DNA from: Oscillospiraceae bacterium
GTDB taxonomy: Bacteria; Bacillota; Clostridia; Oscillospirales; CAG-382
NCBI GenBank assembly: GCA_015064955.1
Contig: SVRD01000010.1
Span: 1 to 64,000, forward strand
DNA length: 64,000 bases
Direction: 5' to 3'
The notes beneath the pieces are model-generated. The model did not search any database, was not told the origin of the DNA, and worked only from the letters and a program-made list of their open reading frames with translations. How positions within the stretch are numbered: position 1 is the stretch's first letter; every line of letters starts with the position of its first letter. Position numbers and translations under genes: made by a program. Below are positions 34,338-42,839 of the stretch, one piece after another.

Positions 34338-34399
34338 AACAGCCGTAACACATTTAGCCCTCGCTTCATAATCTTTAAGTAGTGAAGGGAGGCTTTGCA

Positions 34400-34489
34400 A
34401 TGGGCTGCTTTGATTCGTTCTTCGGCAACAACAATTGCTGGATAATCATTTTGATCGCGGTTATCATCCTTTGCTGCTGCTGCGGCTGA
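34400..34489 (+). CDS. 29-residue Cys-rich membrane peptide (YjcZ-like)
   Basis: ATG 34400 follows AAGGGAGG at 8 bases. The product begins MGCFDSFFGNNNCW, then a hydrophobic span (IIILIAVIIL) and CCCCG at the end. Layout (N-terminal polar Asn/Cys part, one span, terminal Cys/Gly run) matches the YjcZ-type mini-proteins of Bacillota, some linked to spore coats. The strong ribosome site and a terminator 60 bases after the stop support a real gene. Confidence 0.65.
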   Translation: MGCFDSFFGNNNCWIIILIAVIILCCCCG

Positions 34490-34553
34490 CATAACCCGAA
34501 AACCGAGTCGGCAAGGGCGCAAGCCCGAGTCGGCTCAGGATAAATAAAGCATA

Positions 34554-34588
34554 AAAAATCAAGCTTCAAAACGAAGCTTGATTTTTTT
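34554..34588. terminator. Intrinsic terminator between convergent genes
   Basis: Stem AATCAAGCTTC/GAAGCTTGATT with loop AAAAC and T-runs on both strands serves the rightward mini-gene and the leftward membrane protein (stop at 34596). The same stem is used again at 53270-53310. Confidence 0.9.
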
Positions 34589-34595
34589 ATTTCGT

Positions 34596-36230
34596 CTAAC
34601 CCATAAGGAAATTATAAAATTCTACATGGAATTTTCTTATCATATCGCGCTCGTTGTCGAGCATAAGCGGGATTTCGATAAGAACCGTCAAAAGAAGCAT
34701 TACCGCAACCGCGGTGAATACGGCGATATAAAGGGCAGAGCTCTTTTTGATATTCGCTACCGTGTAAAGCAGGATATACGTGCCCAAAAGCGAAAGGATA
34801 AACATAACATCCGCCGCATATCTCAAATGCACTCCGCCGTAGCACATATCAAATATCGCAAGAAAGGCAACACACAAAAATGCGGTTATCGCGGTGATGA
34901 ATGCGCGCTTTTCCTTGCGCCAAAGTATTCCGACCGCGGAAATACCCCAAGTGCAAGGGAAGAAGAACGAGCCGACCGAATTGCTCACGTAGACAAGTCT
35001 TGTTACCGCGTATTCGCTCATCCGGTTTATCGCGGGGTGGAGATAGGGGAACACGTCGTCGATTTTCGGCGGGTGGACAAAGAAGTGGTAGAATGCGGGA
35101 AGCACCAGCGCGGACGACAGCGAATAGGTCGACGTGTCGGTAAGCGTGAGCTGGTAGTTCGCACCGAAATCAAACGGCGAGTCGAAGCGGGCGTTGTTGT
35201 ATATCATTATCAGCACACCGATAGCGATCATCGGCAGAGAGAACGCCGCGATATCGGCAATAAGGCTTTTTATGCCGTTTTCGTGCTTTTTGATTACGGA
35301 TATAAGCAAGGGGAGCGCGATGAAAATGAACAAAACAAGATTCGGGCGCGATGCAACGGTTGCACCGACACAAACACCCGCGCAGGCGAAATGGAGCTTG
35401 CGTCGGAACCCGTCGTCGCTTTTTTCACCCATTAATATGTGGTAGAACGCTGTTACAACGGCGCAGATTCCCGAAAGAACGGCAAGGTGGTAGAAGTTTG
35501 CGCAGGTTTCGGTCGACCAGATAAGCGCACCGCAGGGAAGTGCGACCCCTGCAAGCATAAACAGTATAAACGGAGGCTTGCTTTTCATACGTGACACAAG
35601 CTCATACATCAAAGCCAGCATCATGACCGATGCGATCGCCGACATTACCGCCGCGGCGAGTGCGTCGGAAAGCACCTTCCCCGTCAGGAAATAAACCGGA
35701 TAATAGAGAAATACCACCGGCGCGATGCCGAAGTAGGAATATAGCTTGCCCTCGTAATAGGCTCTGTCCCAGGTAGGCCCGAATTTCACTCCCGTTGCCT
35801 CGCGGCGTTCGGACGTATCATAGGGGTTTTCGAGCGTTTCGAGAATGCTCAGATCGGTTTCGGTGTCGATATTCAGCTGACCCTTTTGGAAGGCATCGAA
35901 CATTTGGGGGTAACAGCCGTAATCGTCGACCTTGTTTTCAAACGGATAGCTGTGCATCCATTCTTTTTCGATGCTGACCGCACAAACAAAAAAGGAAAAA
36001 AGTATCATTATGACCGCGAGCGCAAAAACCGCAACACGCTGTGCACGCGAGCGCTCGTTGAATATTACGTGGTGAAGCCCCTTTGTATAAACGTATATAC
36101 AGCAAAGCACAACCGCAAGCGCGAGCAGACGCAGGAACATATTTCCCGTATAACGAGCAGGCAATATGAACGGAAGGGATATGCAAAAAAGCGGAACCAA
36201 AAACCTTGTGTATTTCTTTAATAAAGTCAT
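34596..36230 (-). CDS. Polytopic membrane protein, GT-C glycosyltransferase-like
   Basis: 544 residues with about 11 predicted transmembrane segments. After the first three spans there is a large outside loop (about 85-165) containing DDYGCYPQMFDAFQKGQLNID and KFGPTWDRAYYEGKLYSYFG, the kind of loop found in GT-C-fold mannosyl- or arabinosyl-transferase relatives. ATG 36230 (AGGAAGG upstream) overlaps the stop of the glycosylase gene (ATGA), so the two are coupled. A longer frame exists upstream but is antisense-like and overlaps that gene. Substrate unknown. Confidence 0.7.
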   Translation of the reverse strand: MTLLKKYTRFLVPLFCISLPFILPARYTGNMFLRLLALAVVLCCIYVYTKGLHHVIFNERSRAQRVAVFALAVIMILFSFFVCAVSIEKEWMHSYPFENKVDDYGCYPQMFDAFQKGQLNIDTETDLSILETLENPYDTSERREATGVKFGPTWDRAYYEGKLYSYFGIAPVVFLYYPVYFLTGKVLSDALAAAVMSAIASVMMLALMYELVSRMKSKPPFILFMLAGVALPCGALIWSTETCANFYHLAVLSGICAVVTAFYHILMGEKSDDGFRRKLHFACAGVCVGATVASRPNLVLFIFIALPLLISVIKKHENGIKSLIADIAAFSLPMIAIGVLIMIYNNARFDSPFDFGANYQLTLTDTSTYSLSSALVLPAFYHFFVHPPKIDDVFPYLHPAINRMSEYAVTRLVYVSNSVGSFFFPCTWGISAVGILWRKEKRAFITAITAFLCVAFLAIFDMCYGGVHLRYAADVMFILSLLGTYILLYTVANIKKSSALYIAVFTAVAVMLLLTVLIEIPLMLDNERDMIRKFHVEFYNFLMG

Positions 36231-37066
36231 TTTCCTTCCTCCCTGCTCAAAATATTTCGCTCGTGGTAAAATAAATATTGCTGTGCGATTCCCGCATATT
36301 CGCCGAGCGATAACGGATCGAAGCCGTCGGGGTAATATTTGGCGAGAACCCGCTTTACCCAAACGTCTATCGGGAACGCTTCGTAATATCCGAACCCGAA
36401 AAGAAGCACACAGTTTGCGACCTTGTCGCCGACACCCTTTATTTTTTTGAGCTCGTTCAATGCGTTTTGGTATCCGCAGCTTTTTATGTATTCGAGCGAG
36501 ATTTCGCCCGAATATATCTTCAGCGCCGCGTCGTAAATATATTTTGCACGAAATCCCGCGCGGATCGGCGCGAGTCCCTCGATTCCCGCTTCCACGATGC
36601 TTTTCGGGGTGGGGAAGCAATAAAAGCCGTTCCTTTCCTCGCCCAGAAGCTCGCAAAGCGATGCGATTATCTTTTTTATCCGCGGGATATTGTTGTTTGC
36701 CGAAATTATAAATGAAATCAGCGTTTCCCAACCATCCTGGCGGAATATACGTATACCGCCGCCCGATCTCGCCGCGCTTGATATAGCCTTGTCGGATTCA
36801 AATCCTTTGATTATTTCGCCGTAATCTCTTCCGAGGTCGAAATAATCAAAAAGACTCTTTTTGAATTCTTGCTCGTCGATATCACAGAAAAGCCAGCCCT
36901 CGGGAAGCTTTTTTATAGTTTGCAGTCTTTCGCAGGCGCAAAGCGTATATTCGGTTTCGGATATTTTGTCGAAGCGGAAGCACTGCCCGCATTCGCAGGA
37001 AACAAACGGGTCGAAGTTTTCGCATTCCGAAATCAAAAGCCCGTTTTCGAGGTTTGTAAATTTCAT
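36227..37066 (-). CDS. ogg: 8-oxoguanine DNA glycosylase (OGG1-like)
   Basis: 279 residues. Removes 8-oxoguanine and nicks the strand in base excision repair. The N-terminal OGG domain (about 1-95) is followed by a HhH-GPD domain. The helix-hairpin-helix KKIKGVGDKVANC contains the catalytic Lys215, and Asp234 in FPIDVW completes the pair. TLISFIISANNNIPRI (about 115-130) is typical. Length fits Clostridia OGG1 relatives. It is the first gene of a two-gene leftward unit. Confidence 0.9.
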   Translation of the reverse strand: MKFTNLENGLLISECENFDPFVSCECGQCFRFDKISETEYTLCACERLQTIKKLPEGWLFCDIDEQEFKKSLFDYFDLGRDYGEIIKGFESDKAISSAARSGGGIRIFRQDGWETLISFIISANNNIPRIKKIIASLCELLGEERNGFYCFPTPKSIVEAGIEGLAPIRAGFRAKYIYDAALKIYSGEISLEYIKSCGYQNALNELKKIKGVGDKVANCVLLFGFGYYEAFPIDVWVKRVLAKYYPDGFDPLSLGEYAGIAQQYLFYHERNILSREEGK

Positions 37067-37134
37067 ATCTTTGCTCTTGTATTTTTATGTGTAATAATGT
37101 AAAATGTACTTAATAAAGTTAAGGAGCGATTGCT

Positions 37135-37836
37135 TTGAAGGAACATATTTATACGATCCCCGTCACCGAGGCGTTTACGAACCATTCCGATCAGTGTCCG
37201 TTTTGCGCGCTTATTGCAGAGCTTGAAAAGAACGAGCTCGAAATTATTCTCGGCGCGAGTATGATGGAGCCCGAAATAAGAAGCGAAACAAACAGATTGG
37301 GCTTTTGCCCGCGTCATTTCAAAAAAATGTTCGGTATGAAAAACCGACTCGGACTCGGACTGATGCTCGAAAGCCATCTCGAATCGCTGAAGAAGGATAT
37401 CAAAACCGGCAACATCTTCTCGCGGGATATCGCGGCAAAAAGTGTCGAGCGTATCGAAAAGCTTTCGGAAAGCTGTTACGTGTGCGACCGTATAGAAGAT
37501 AAATTCTCGAAAATGTTTGTCACCGCCGCCTATCTTTACAACGAGGAAAAGGATTTTCGCGCTTCGTTCGAAAACCTGCGCTATTTCTGTCTGCCGCACT
37601 ACCGTCAATATATGCTCGTTGCAAAGCGTGTTCTCGATAAAGAGGGATATGCCGAGCTCGTGCGCGCCGCGAACGGCAAGGTGACCGCTTATCTCGATTC
37701 TCTCAAGGACGACGTTTCGCTTTTCTGCAAAAAGTTCGATTACCGCTTTGACGATCTCCCCTGGGGTGAATCGAAGGACTCGGTCGAACGCTCGATAAAA
37801 TTCCTCTCCGGCGATAACTCGCTCGACAATAAATAA
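37135..37836 (+). CDS. DUF6062-like cysteine-rich protein
   Basis: 233 residues. Cys/His motifs CPFC (about 22), GFCPRHF, CYVCDRI (about 119) and FCLPHY (about 150) suggest metal binding, arranged as in DUF6062 proteins of Clostridia. Role unknown. The start is TTG at 37135 after AAGGAG at 7 bases; no better ATG is near. It is divergent from the glycosylase and followed by its own terminator. Confidence 0.75.
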   Translation: MKEHIYTIPVTEAFTNHSDQCPFCALIAELEKNELEIILGASMMEPEIRSETNRLGFCPRHFKKMFGMKNRLGLGLMLESHLESLKKDIKTGNIFSRDIAAKSVERIEKLSESCYVCDRIEDKFSKMFVTAAYLYNEEKDFRASFENLRYFCLPHYRQYMLVAKRVLDKEGYAELVRAANGKVTAYLDSLKDDVSLFCKKFDYRFDDLPWGESKDSVERSIKFLSGDNSLDNK

Positions 37837-37869
37837 CCTGTCGCGGTATTTCCGCGTAACCCGATTTTA

Positions 37870-37896
37870 AAGCACCGTTTGTACGGTGCTTTTTTT
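37870..37896 (+). terminator. Intrinsic terminator
   Basis: AAGCACCG-TTTGTA-CGGTGCTT followed by a T-run, 34 bases after the stop of the DUF6062-like gene. Confidence 0.9.
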
Positions 37897-38261
37897 GTAA
37901 AAAACCGCTATGCATCGTTTATACATACCGATGCCCGAAAATGCTCGGATTTTCATACTTTCGATGCATAAAAACGATGAATATACATTCGACCGAGTTG
38001 ACATAATTCGTGGATATTTTTGGGTTACGTAACCGAGTTATCCACGATATCCACCGAGTTATCCACAAGCAAAAGGCGAAAAATGCTTGATTTTCGGTTG
38101 GGCAAGGTGGAGTAATCCACATTTTCCACCGAGTTATCCACATAACCCACAAAACATTATGTCATATACATTACGTGTCAACCGACTTGAAAACGAGGTG
38201 AATCAGGGAGTGAAATTTTGCCGATTTTGATGAAAATTTTCCGCAAAAAACAAATAAAATA
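37897..38261. other. Intergenic region with a DnaA-box cluster
   Basis: No gene is supported in these 365 bases. Perfect DnaA boxes TTATCCACA lie at 38059-38067 and 38134-38142. Near-matches are TTATCCACG 38038-38046, ATATCCACC 38047-38055, TAATCCACA 38113-38121, TTTTCCACC 38122-38130, and ATATCCACG on the minus strand at 38009-38017. Three boxes share the longer unit ACCGAGTTATCCAC. An inverted pair ATGCATCG/CGATGCAT (about 37909-37969) lies upstream. The neighbours are not dnaA-dnaN, so this looks like a DnaA-binding or titration cluster more than the origin. Confidence 0.7.
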
Positions 38262-39275
38262 TCAGACACCCTTTGTGGCGTATGCGTTGAGTCCGGTGCC
38301 GCCGCGGGCGCCGTTTAAATACTCGTAATAACCCTGCGATGCGATCATCGCCGCGTTGTCGCCGCAAAGCTTGAGCGGAGGGAGATAGAGCTTCGCACCG
38401 AATTTGGCGGCTGTTTCCGAAACGGCGTTTCTCAAATGCGAATTCGCCGCAACACCGCCGGCAAGAACGATATTCATCGCACCCTCACGGCTCAATAAAA
38501 GCTCGAGTCGGGTATTGATGGTTTTGATAAGCGCGTTTGTGAACGATGCGGCAACGTCTGCGCGGAATTCGTCGTCGATAACTCTGCCGCGCTGTGTCGT
38601 TTCCTGATGAACGAGGTTTATAACCGCTGTCTTTAATCCCGAGAAGGTGAAATCGTATTCTGCGCCGTCGACAGAGCCCGATGTGAATTTGTATTTGTTC
38701 TTATCGCCCAACCCCGCGAGTCTGTCCATCGCCGCTCCGCCGGGATAGGGAAGCCCGAGAACGCGGGCGCATTTATCAAACGCCTCGCCCGCCGCGTCGT
38801 CGCGTGCATAGCCGATCAGACTGTAATCGGTGTAGCTGTCAACCCGCATAAGCGAGGTATGACCGCCCGAAACGACCAACGATACGAACGGCGGCTTCAG
38901 ATCCTCGTGGACAAGATAGTTTGCGGCAACGTGGCCGCGAATGTGATGGACGGGAACAAGCGGCTTGCCGGTGGCAAACGCCAAGCCCTTTGCAAACGAA
39001 AGTCCGGTGAGCAGTGCACCGATAAGTCCGGGTGCGTTTGTTACCGCGATCGCGTCGATATCGTCCATTGTGAGATTTGCTTGCGTAAGTGCGCTTTCGA
39101 CCACGCCGACGATCGCTTCGGTATGTGCGCGCGAAGCGATTTCGGGCACAACACCGCCGTAGACCGCGTGGATATCTATCTGCGATGCGACAACGTTCGA
39201 TAAAAGTATTCTGCCGTCCTCGACGACCGCCGCCGCGGTTTCATCGCAGGAGGATTCGATTCCGAGTATTTTCAT
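38262..39275 (-). CDS. tsaD: tRNA N6-adenosine threonylcarbamoyltransferase
   Basis: 337 residues, standard length. Transfers the threonylcarbamoyl group to A37 of ANN-decoding tRNAs with TsaB and TsaE. Motifs: ILGIESSCDETAAA at the start, metal ligands in HHIRGHVAAN (about 111-120), VSGGHTSL, LAGGVAANSHLR and CGDNAAMIA near the end. It overlaps rimI by 4 bases, a frequent pairing. tsaB and tsaE are not in the window. Confidence 0.97.
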   Translation of the reverse strand: MKILGIESSCDETAAAVVEDGRILLSNVVASQIDIHAVYGGVVPEIASRAHTEAIVGVVESALTQANLTMDDIDAIAVTNAPGLIGALLTGLSFAKGLAFATGKPLVPVHHIRGHVAANYLVHEDLKPPFVSLVVSGGHTSLMRVDSYTDYSLIGYARDDAAGEAFDKCARVLGLPYPGGAAMDRLAGLGDKNKYKFTSGSVDGAEYDFTFSGLKTAVINLVHQETTQRGRVIDDEFRADVAASFTNALIKTINTRLELLLSREGAMNIVLAGGVAANSHLRNAVSETAAKFGAKLYLPPLKLCGDNAAMIASQGYYEYLNGARGGTGLNAYATKGV

Positions 39276-39703
39276 AGTGTTATCTCCATAATAATTGCGT
39301 CTGTGCCGTTGTAAAAGCCTTTTCTCCGACCGATAGATTCAAGCCCGCATTTTCGGTAAAGCGCTATTGCGCTGTTGTTGTTTTCAGCCACCTCGAGTGA
39401 CACCGAAGCACAGCTTTTTTCCCTTGCGATAAGCAAAAGCGAATCCATAAGCTTTTTTCCGACACCTTTTTTGCGGTGGTTAGACAAAACCGCAAGATTC
39501 ATTATCTGCCCCTCGCTTGCAAGGGTATACATCGATGCGATGCCGACCATTTCGTTTCCGTCAAACGCGGCGATATAGCTTGCATATTCGGGAAGAGATG
39601 CTATCTGCTGCTCGCTCCAGCAGGTCGAAAGACAGCTTTTTTCGATAAGCGCCGCCTGTTTTATCTCGCCGTCTGTTTCAAGCGGTCTGCAAACTATTTC
39701 CAT
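39272..39703 (-). CDS. rimI: Ribosomal protein S18-alanine N-acetyltransferase
   Basis: 143 residues, GNAT fold. The acetyl-CoA loop is NHRKKGVGKKLMD (about 78-90), and the C-terminal EVAENNNSAIALYRKCGLESIGRRKGFYN is diagnostic of RimI. Placed between a lipoprotein gene and tsaD, with overlaps on both sides, so in one transcript. In vivo substrate (S18 or other N-termini) is by family inference. Confidence 0.9.
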   Translation of the reverse strand: MEIVCRPLETDGEIKQAALIEKSCLSTCWSEQQIASLPEYASYIAAFDGNEMVGIASMYTLASEGQIMNLAVLSNHRKKGVGKKLMDSLLLIAREKSCASVSLEVAENNNSAIALYRKCGLESIGRRKGFYNGTDAIIMEITL

Positions 39704-40368
39704 CAGTCGCCGCCCATTCTTGCAATAATGTCGTTGGGACAGTAAACAGTCTTGCCCAATCTGTCATCGCGCAGGAAGCATCTTCCGTTGTAGCGGAAGA
39801 AGGAAATCAGATAATAAAGTCCGGGGTAATCCTGCGAAAGCAGACGAATGTAGTAGAGCGCGTCGAGATCCTCGTATTGAAAATTGAGCTCGACCGCCTC
39901 GCCGTTGGTGATAGCCTCCGCCGCGAGCTTGCAAAGCGCGGTCTCGCCGACGGTGAATTCGTTCTTTTTGTCATCGGGGAGATATTCCACGTCGGCAAAG
40001 AAGTTGTCGATCGGGTAGGTGTTTGCCGCGTTGTAGATAGTTGCCGCGATAGGATTGAATTCCGAAACGGTGGGTTCTTTTGCTGTTTTTGCACGCACTA
40101 AAAATAGGTTGCCCTCGATTTCATAGCACAAAAATTCGCTCGTGTCCTCAAACAATACCTCGTAGTAGGGAACCGTTTCCTCGCCCTTTTTGAGAGTGAG
40201 CAGTTCCTCGCCCTTTTGCACGGGGTAAAGTCCCATCGGCTCGACCTCAACGTATTCGATGCCGGTTCTTGTGTCGGTAAATCCTTCTTCGGTCAGCTCG
40301 CCCTTGTTTCCGCAGCCGATAAGCGCAAGAAAGCACAGTGCAAGCAATAATGCTGTAAATCTTTTCAT
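39703..40368 (-). CDS. Lipoprotein of unknown function
   Basis: 221 residues. Lipoprotein signal with lipobox LALIGC at about 14-19, then an acidic, mostly beta ectodomain. C-terminal sequence CFLRDDRLGKTVYCPNDII carries two Cys that could form a disulfide. No family recognised. It lies between the dCMP deaminase and rimI genes, one base overlapping rimI, an unexpected place for a surface lipoprotein. Confidence 0.75.
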   Translation of the reverse strand: MKRFTALLLALCFLALIGCGNKGELTEEGFTDTRTGIEYVEVEPMGLYPVQKGEELLTLKKGEETVPYYEVLFEDTSEFLCYEIEGNLFLVRAKTAKEPTVSEFNPIAATIYNAANTYPIDNFFADVEYLPDDKKNEFTVGETALCKLAAEAITNGEAVELNFQYEDLDALYYIRLLSQDYPGLYYLISFFRYNGRCFLRDDRLGKTVYCPNDIIARMGGD

Positions 40369-40393
40369 ATTAACTCCGATTATGCGTTATATA

Positions 40394-40882
40394 TTAATAT
40401 CCGATCTGTCCGAGGCTGTCGTCGTTGTCGATCCAATCCTGAACGCTGTATATAGAATATTCGTTTTCGCTTTCACGCACGATAACTCGCGCAATACCCG
40501 CGTTTATAACCAAGCGCTTGCACATCTGACAGCTTGTCGTCCCGCTCACAAGCTCGCCCGTCTTTCCGTCGATGCAAGCCATATAAAGATCTGCGCCGAG
40601 CATTCTTTCTCTCGCGGCGGAAATTATTGCGTTTGCCTCCGCGTGTACCGAACGGCAAAGCTCATATCTCTCTCCGCGGGGAATGTTCATCTTGTCGCGC
40701 AGACAGAATTTAAGGTCACAGCAGTTTGCGCGTCCTCTCGGCGCGCCGTTGTAGCCGGTCGAAACGATAACGTCGTCCTTGACGATAACCGCGCCGAAAT
40801 TCTTTCTCAAACAGGTTCCGCGGCGGGTAACCGTTTCGGCTATATCGAGGTAGTAGTTGATCTTACTTCTTCTTTCGTCCAT
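40394..40882 (-). CDS. dCMP deaminase (ComEB-like)
   Basis: 162 residues. Converts dCMP to dUMP, feeding thymidylate synthesis. Zinc and catalytic motif HAEANAI (about 80-86) and SCQMC (about 117-121) are the cytidine/dCMP deaminase signature; GYNGAPRG (about 43-50) is the family substrate loop. The residue before the first Cys is Ser in place of the common Pro. It probably leads the lipoprotein-rimI-tsaD unit. Confidence 0.9.
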   Translation of the reverse strand: MDERRSKINYYLDIAETVTRRGTCLRKNFGAVIVKDDVIVSTGYNGAPRGRANCCDLKFCLRDKMNIPRGERYELCRSVHAEANAIISAARERMLGADLYMACIDGKTGELVSGTTSCQMCKRLVINAGIARVIVRESENEYSIYSVQDWIDNDDSLGQIGY

Positions 40883-40935
40883 TTTTCAAATATCCTTTTT
40901 AAAATTTTATAATACCGACCGTTTTTAATCAACGA

Positions 40936-41427
40936 TCAAAGCATAGCGAAATATACAAGTCTGTCGCTTCCGTCGGGGTAGTCGGCTTTGAATGTCTTTG
41001 TGTTTTGGAATCCGCACTTTTTCATCACAGCCTGCATACGCGGATTTGCCGATGAAACGTCGGCGTAAATACGCTTGAGTCCGAGCGTTTCCTTGGCGTA
41101 TTTCTTTGCGAGCATCACCGCTTCACTGCCGTATCCCTTGTTGCGATAGCTTTCCGCCGCAAGAAACAGCGAAAGCTCACAGCGCTTTTCGGAGAAAACG
41201 ATGCGTACAAAGGTCAGCTCGCCGATTATTTCATCGGTTTTGGTGAATATCCCGACCGATGGATTCCATTCCTCGCGTTCGATGCTTTGCTGATAAAGAA
41301 GATCGACCTTTTCCTCATCGTAAACAAAGTCTGTTTTGTTTTCGGGAACAAATTTGCGCCAGAGTGCACGCATTTCCTTTTGCGTCATAGTGCGCATTTT
41401 TATGTTCTTGCCGCTTATTTCTATCAT
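40936..41427 (-). CDS. GNAT acetyltransferase (RimJ/RimL-type)
   Basis: 163 residues. Acetyl-CoA loop ESYRNKGYGSEA (about 96-107) and C-terminal PRMQAVMKKCGFQNT are typical of GNAT enzymes acting on protein N-termini or small molecules. Substrate unknown. ATG 41427 is chosen after GGAGG; a longer upstream frame only shadows the neighbouring gene. It overlaps the DUF1622-like gene stop by 4 bases. Confidence 0.85.
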   Translation of the reverse strand: MIEISGKNIKMRTMTQKEMRALWRKFVPENKTDFVYDEEKVDLLYQQSIEREEWNPSVGIFTKTDEIIGELTFVRIVFSEKRCELSLFLAAESYRNKGYGSEAVMLAKKYAKETLGLKRIYADVSSANPRMQAVMKKCGFQNTKTFKADYPDGSDRLVYFAML

Positions 41428-41801
41428 ATTTGCGTTTCCTCCGTTTCGTTTGTCACCGCATTCTCTTCTTTTTCGAGTGCTTTTTCCTCGTGCTTTATCT
41501 CCCAATGAATGAGGAATGTCAAAACACCGCGCAGTACGATTATCGCACCGAGTATTCCCAGCTCTTCCCATTCACGAACAACAACGGTACGCAAGACCTC
41601 GCTGCCCATTTTGAATTCGAGCGAAAGAGCGATCCCTTGTGCGAGATCGAGCCTTAACGTCCTTGCGCCCTTGATCCATTGATAAAAGCATTTTCCTGCC
41701 GCGGCGAGCAACACCACAATGCCGCAAAGCTCAAGCAACACCGTGCATATTTCTACAAAGTAGGTAAGATAGATCTCGATGTTTTCTATGAAGTGTTCCA
41801 T
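41424..41801 (-). CDS. DUF1622-like membrane protein
   Basis: 125 residues with two transmembrane segments (about 15-38 and 80-100) and a conserved-looking loop LRLDLAQGIALSLEFKMGSEVLRT between them, as in DUF1622 proteins. The C-terminus is charged and cytoplasmic. Function unknown. Coupled to the acetyltransferase by an ATGA overlap. Confidence 0.85.
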   Translation of the reverse strand: MEHFIENIEIYLTYFVEICTVLLELCGIVVLLAAAGKCFYQWIKGARTLRLDLAQGIALSLEFKMGSEVLRTVVVREWEELGILGAIIVLRGVLTFLIHWEIKHEEKALEKEENAVTNETEETQI

Positions 41802-41825
41802 ATTCCGACTCCTTATGTTTTGGTA

Positions 41826-42257
41826 TTATTTATAAAATCCGAAAGCCTTTTCGCAGAGCTCGCGCACCTGCATTTCGTCGTTCCAGCCTAACGGGTCGTC
41901 GATATAGGACAGAATGTAAAACGGGTCGACAAAATATAATTCTTGGGGAAGGTAATGGGACAGCAGGTTGCACTTTACCGCGAAATCGGCAATAGGCAAA
42001 AGCTCCGAGCGGTAAATGCGCTCCAAGGAAGAGAATAAATCTTTTCCGAAAACGGCTGTATCAAGTGCATTTTCGTGGTTGAAATAGCGCAAAAAGCGTG
42101 CGCGTGTTTCGGAAATATCCGAGGATATCAGCTCTAATTCAAGAAGCAGGGAATTGTCGGGCTCTTTCGTAAAAAGCTCGTTCAATAACGCTTCGTATCC
42201 CTCGTTTGTGCCTATTCCGCTTGCCCATATCAGAAATTCAACGTATAGCTTTTCCAT
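41826..42257 (-). CDS. Unknown helical protein, immunity-like
   Basis: 143 residues, mainly helical and acidic, rich in Leu and Phe. It is not recognised. Small acidic single-gene products like this, beside other lone genes of different base composition, are often immunity proteins or their relics, but no toxin gene is present. About 24 bases separate it from the DUF1622-like gene. Confidence 0.55.
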   Translation of the reverse strand: MEKLYVEFLIWASGIGTNEGYEALLNELFTKEPDNSLLLELELISSDISETRARFLRYFNHENALDTAVFGKDLFSSLERIYRSELLPIADFAVKCNLLSHYLPQELYFVDPFYILSYIDDPLGWNDEMQVRELCEKAFGFYK

Positions 42258-42392
42258 AATTGTAACCTTTAAATCTATTTCGTCGAATCCTTTATCAACA
42301 AAACAACACTCTCCGCAGTTGTCCCTTTAGGCAGGGAGTCTACCTGTAAGTTTGATATATTGGAATTTGACTGTGAACTCCTATCGGCTGTA

Positions 42393-42794
42393 TCATTCAT
42401 AACAAGCTATATCTATAATGTTTGTTATAAACAGTTCGATGTTTGACCGTTTTGTGCAAGCATTAAGCTGGAACATCTTCCAGTTCGTTAGTTTGCTGTC
42501 ATATTCATCGTGGATAACCATATGCCCTTTCTTAAAAAGAGAAACAAATTGGTTGAATGAAATATCTTTCCATCCGTTCATACGATGATTGATTCGCCTA
42601 ATAAAAACAAAAGATTCTAACGGTTCATCAGGGCAGCAAGTTCGGTCGACTGTAAATACAAGTTTGTGCTTTAGCGGCATTATTTTGTTTCCATTATCAT
42701 CCTCAGCATAAAAGCCATTTGGAAACGAAAGAATAATCGAATCTTTCTCCAGAATAAAGGAATCTATCTCATAATCATGAAGCTGGTATTTCAT
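42393..42794 (-). CDS. Unknown acidic protein, AT-rich gene
   Basis: 133 residues with alternating strands (YEIDSFILEKDSIILSF, HKLVFTVDRTC, SFVFIRRINHRM) and a C-terminal helix. ATG 42794 follows GGAGG; an earlier ATG has none. Base composition is visibly more AT-rich than the neighbours, a sign of recent arrival. Not recognised. The 135 bases after it hold nothing identifiable. Confidence 0.6.
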   Translation of the reverse strand: MKYQLHDYEIDSFILEKDSIILSFPNGFYAEDDNGNKIMPLKHKLVFTVDRTCCPDEPLESFVFIRRINHRMNGWKDISFNQFVSLFKKGHMVIHDEYDSKLTNWKMFQLNACTKRSNIELFITNIIDIACYE

Positions 42795-42839
42795 TGATGT
42801 TTCCTCCAAAATCCAGTTAAACAAATTCAAGTTTGTCGG

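Noticed and set aside
36231..36731. N-terminal extension of the membrane protein gene (start at 36731)
   Set aside because: The extension overlaps the 8-oxoguanine glycosylase in another frame and has low-quality Arg/Lys-rich sequence; ATG 36230 has a ribosome site and the expected ATGA coupling.
37919..38152. Trp-rich open frame on the minus strand (MWVMWITRW...)
   Set aside because: It is the translation of the repeated DnaA-box units (TTATCCAC read in reverse gives Trp/Ile), has no ribosome site and no protein-like pattern.
37897..38261. Chromosome origin oriC
   Set aside because: DnaA boxes are present, but dnaA and dnaN are not adjacent and no AT-rich unwinding element is evident; kept only as a DnaA-box cluster.
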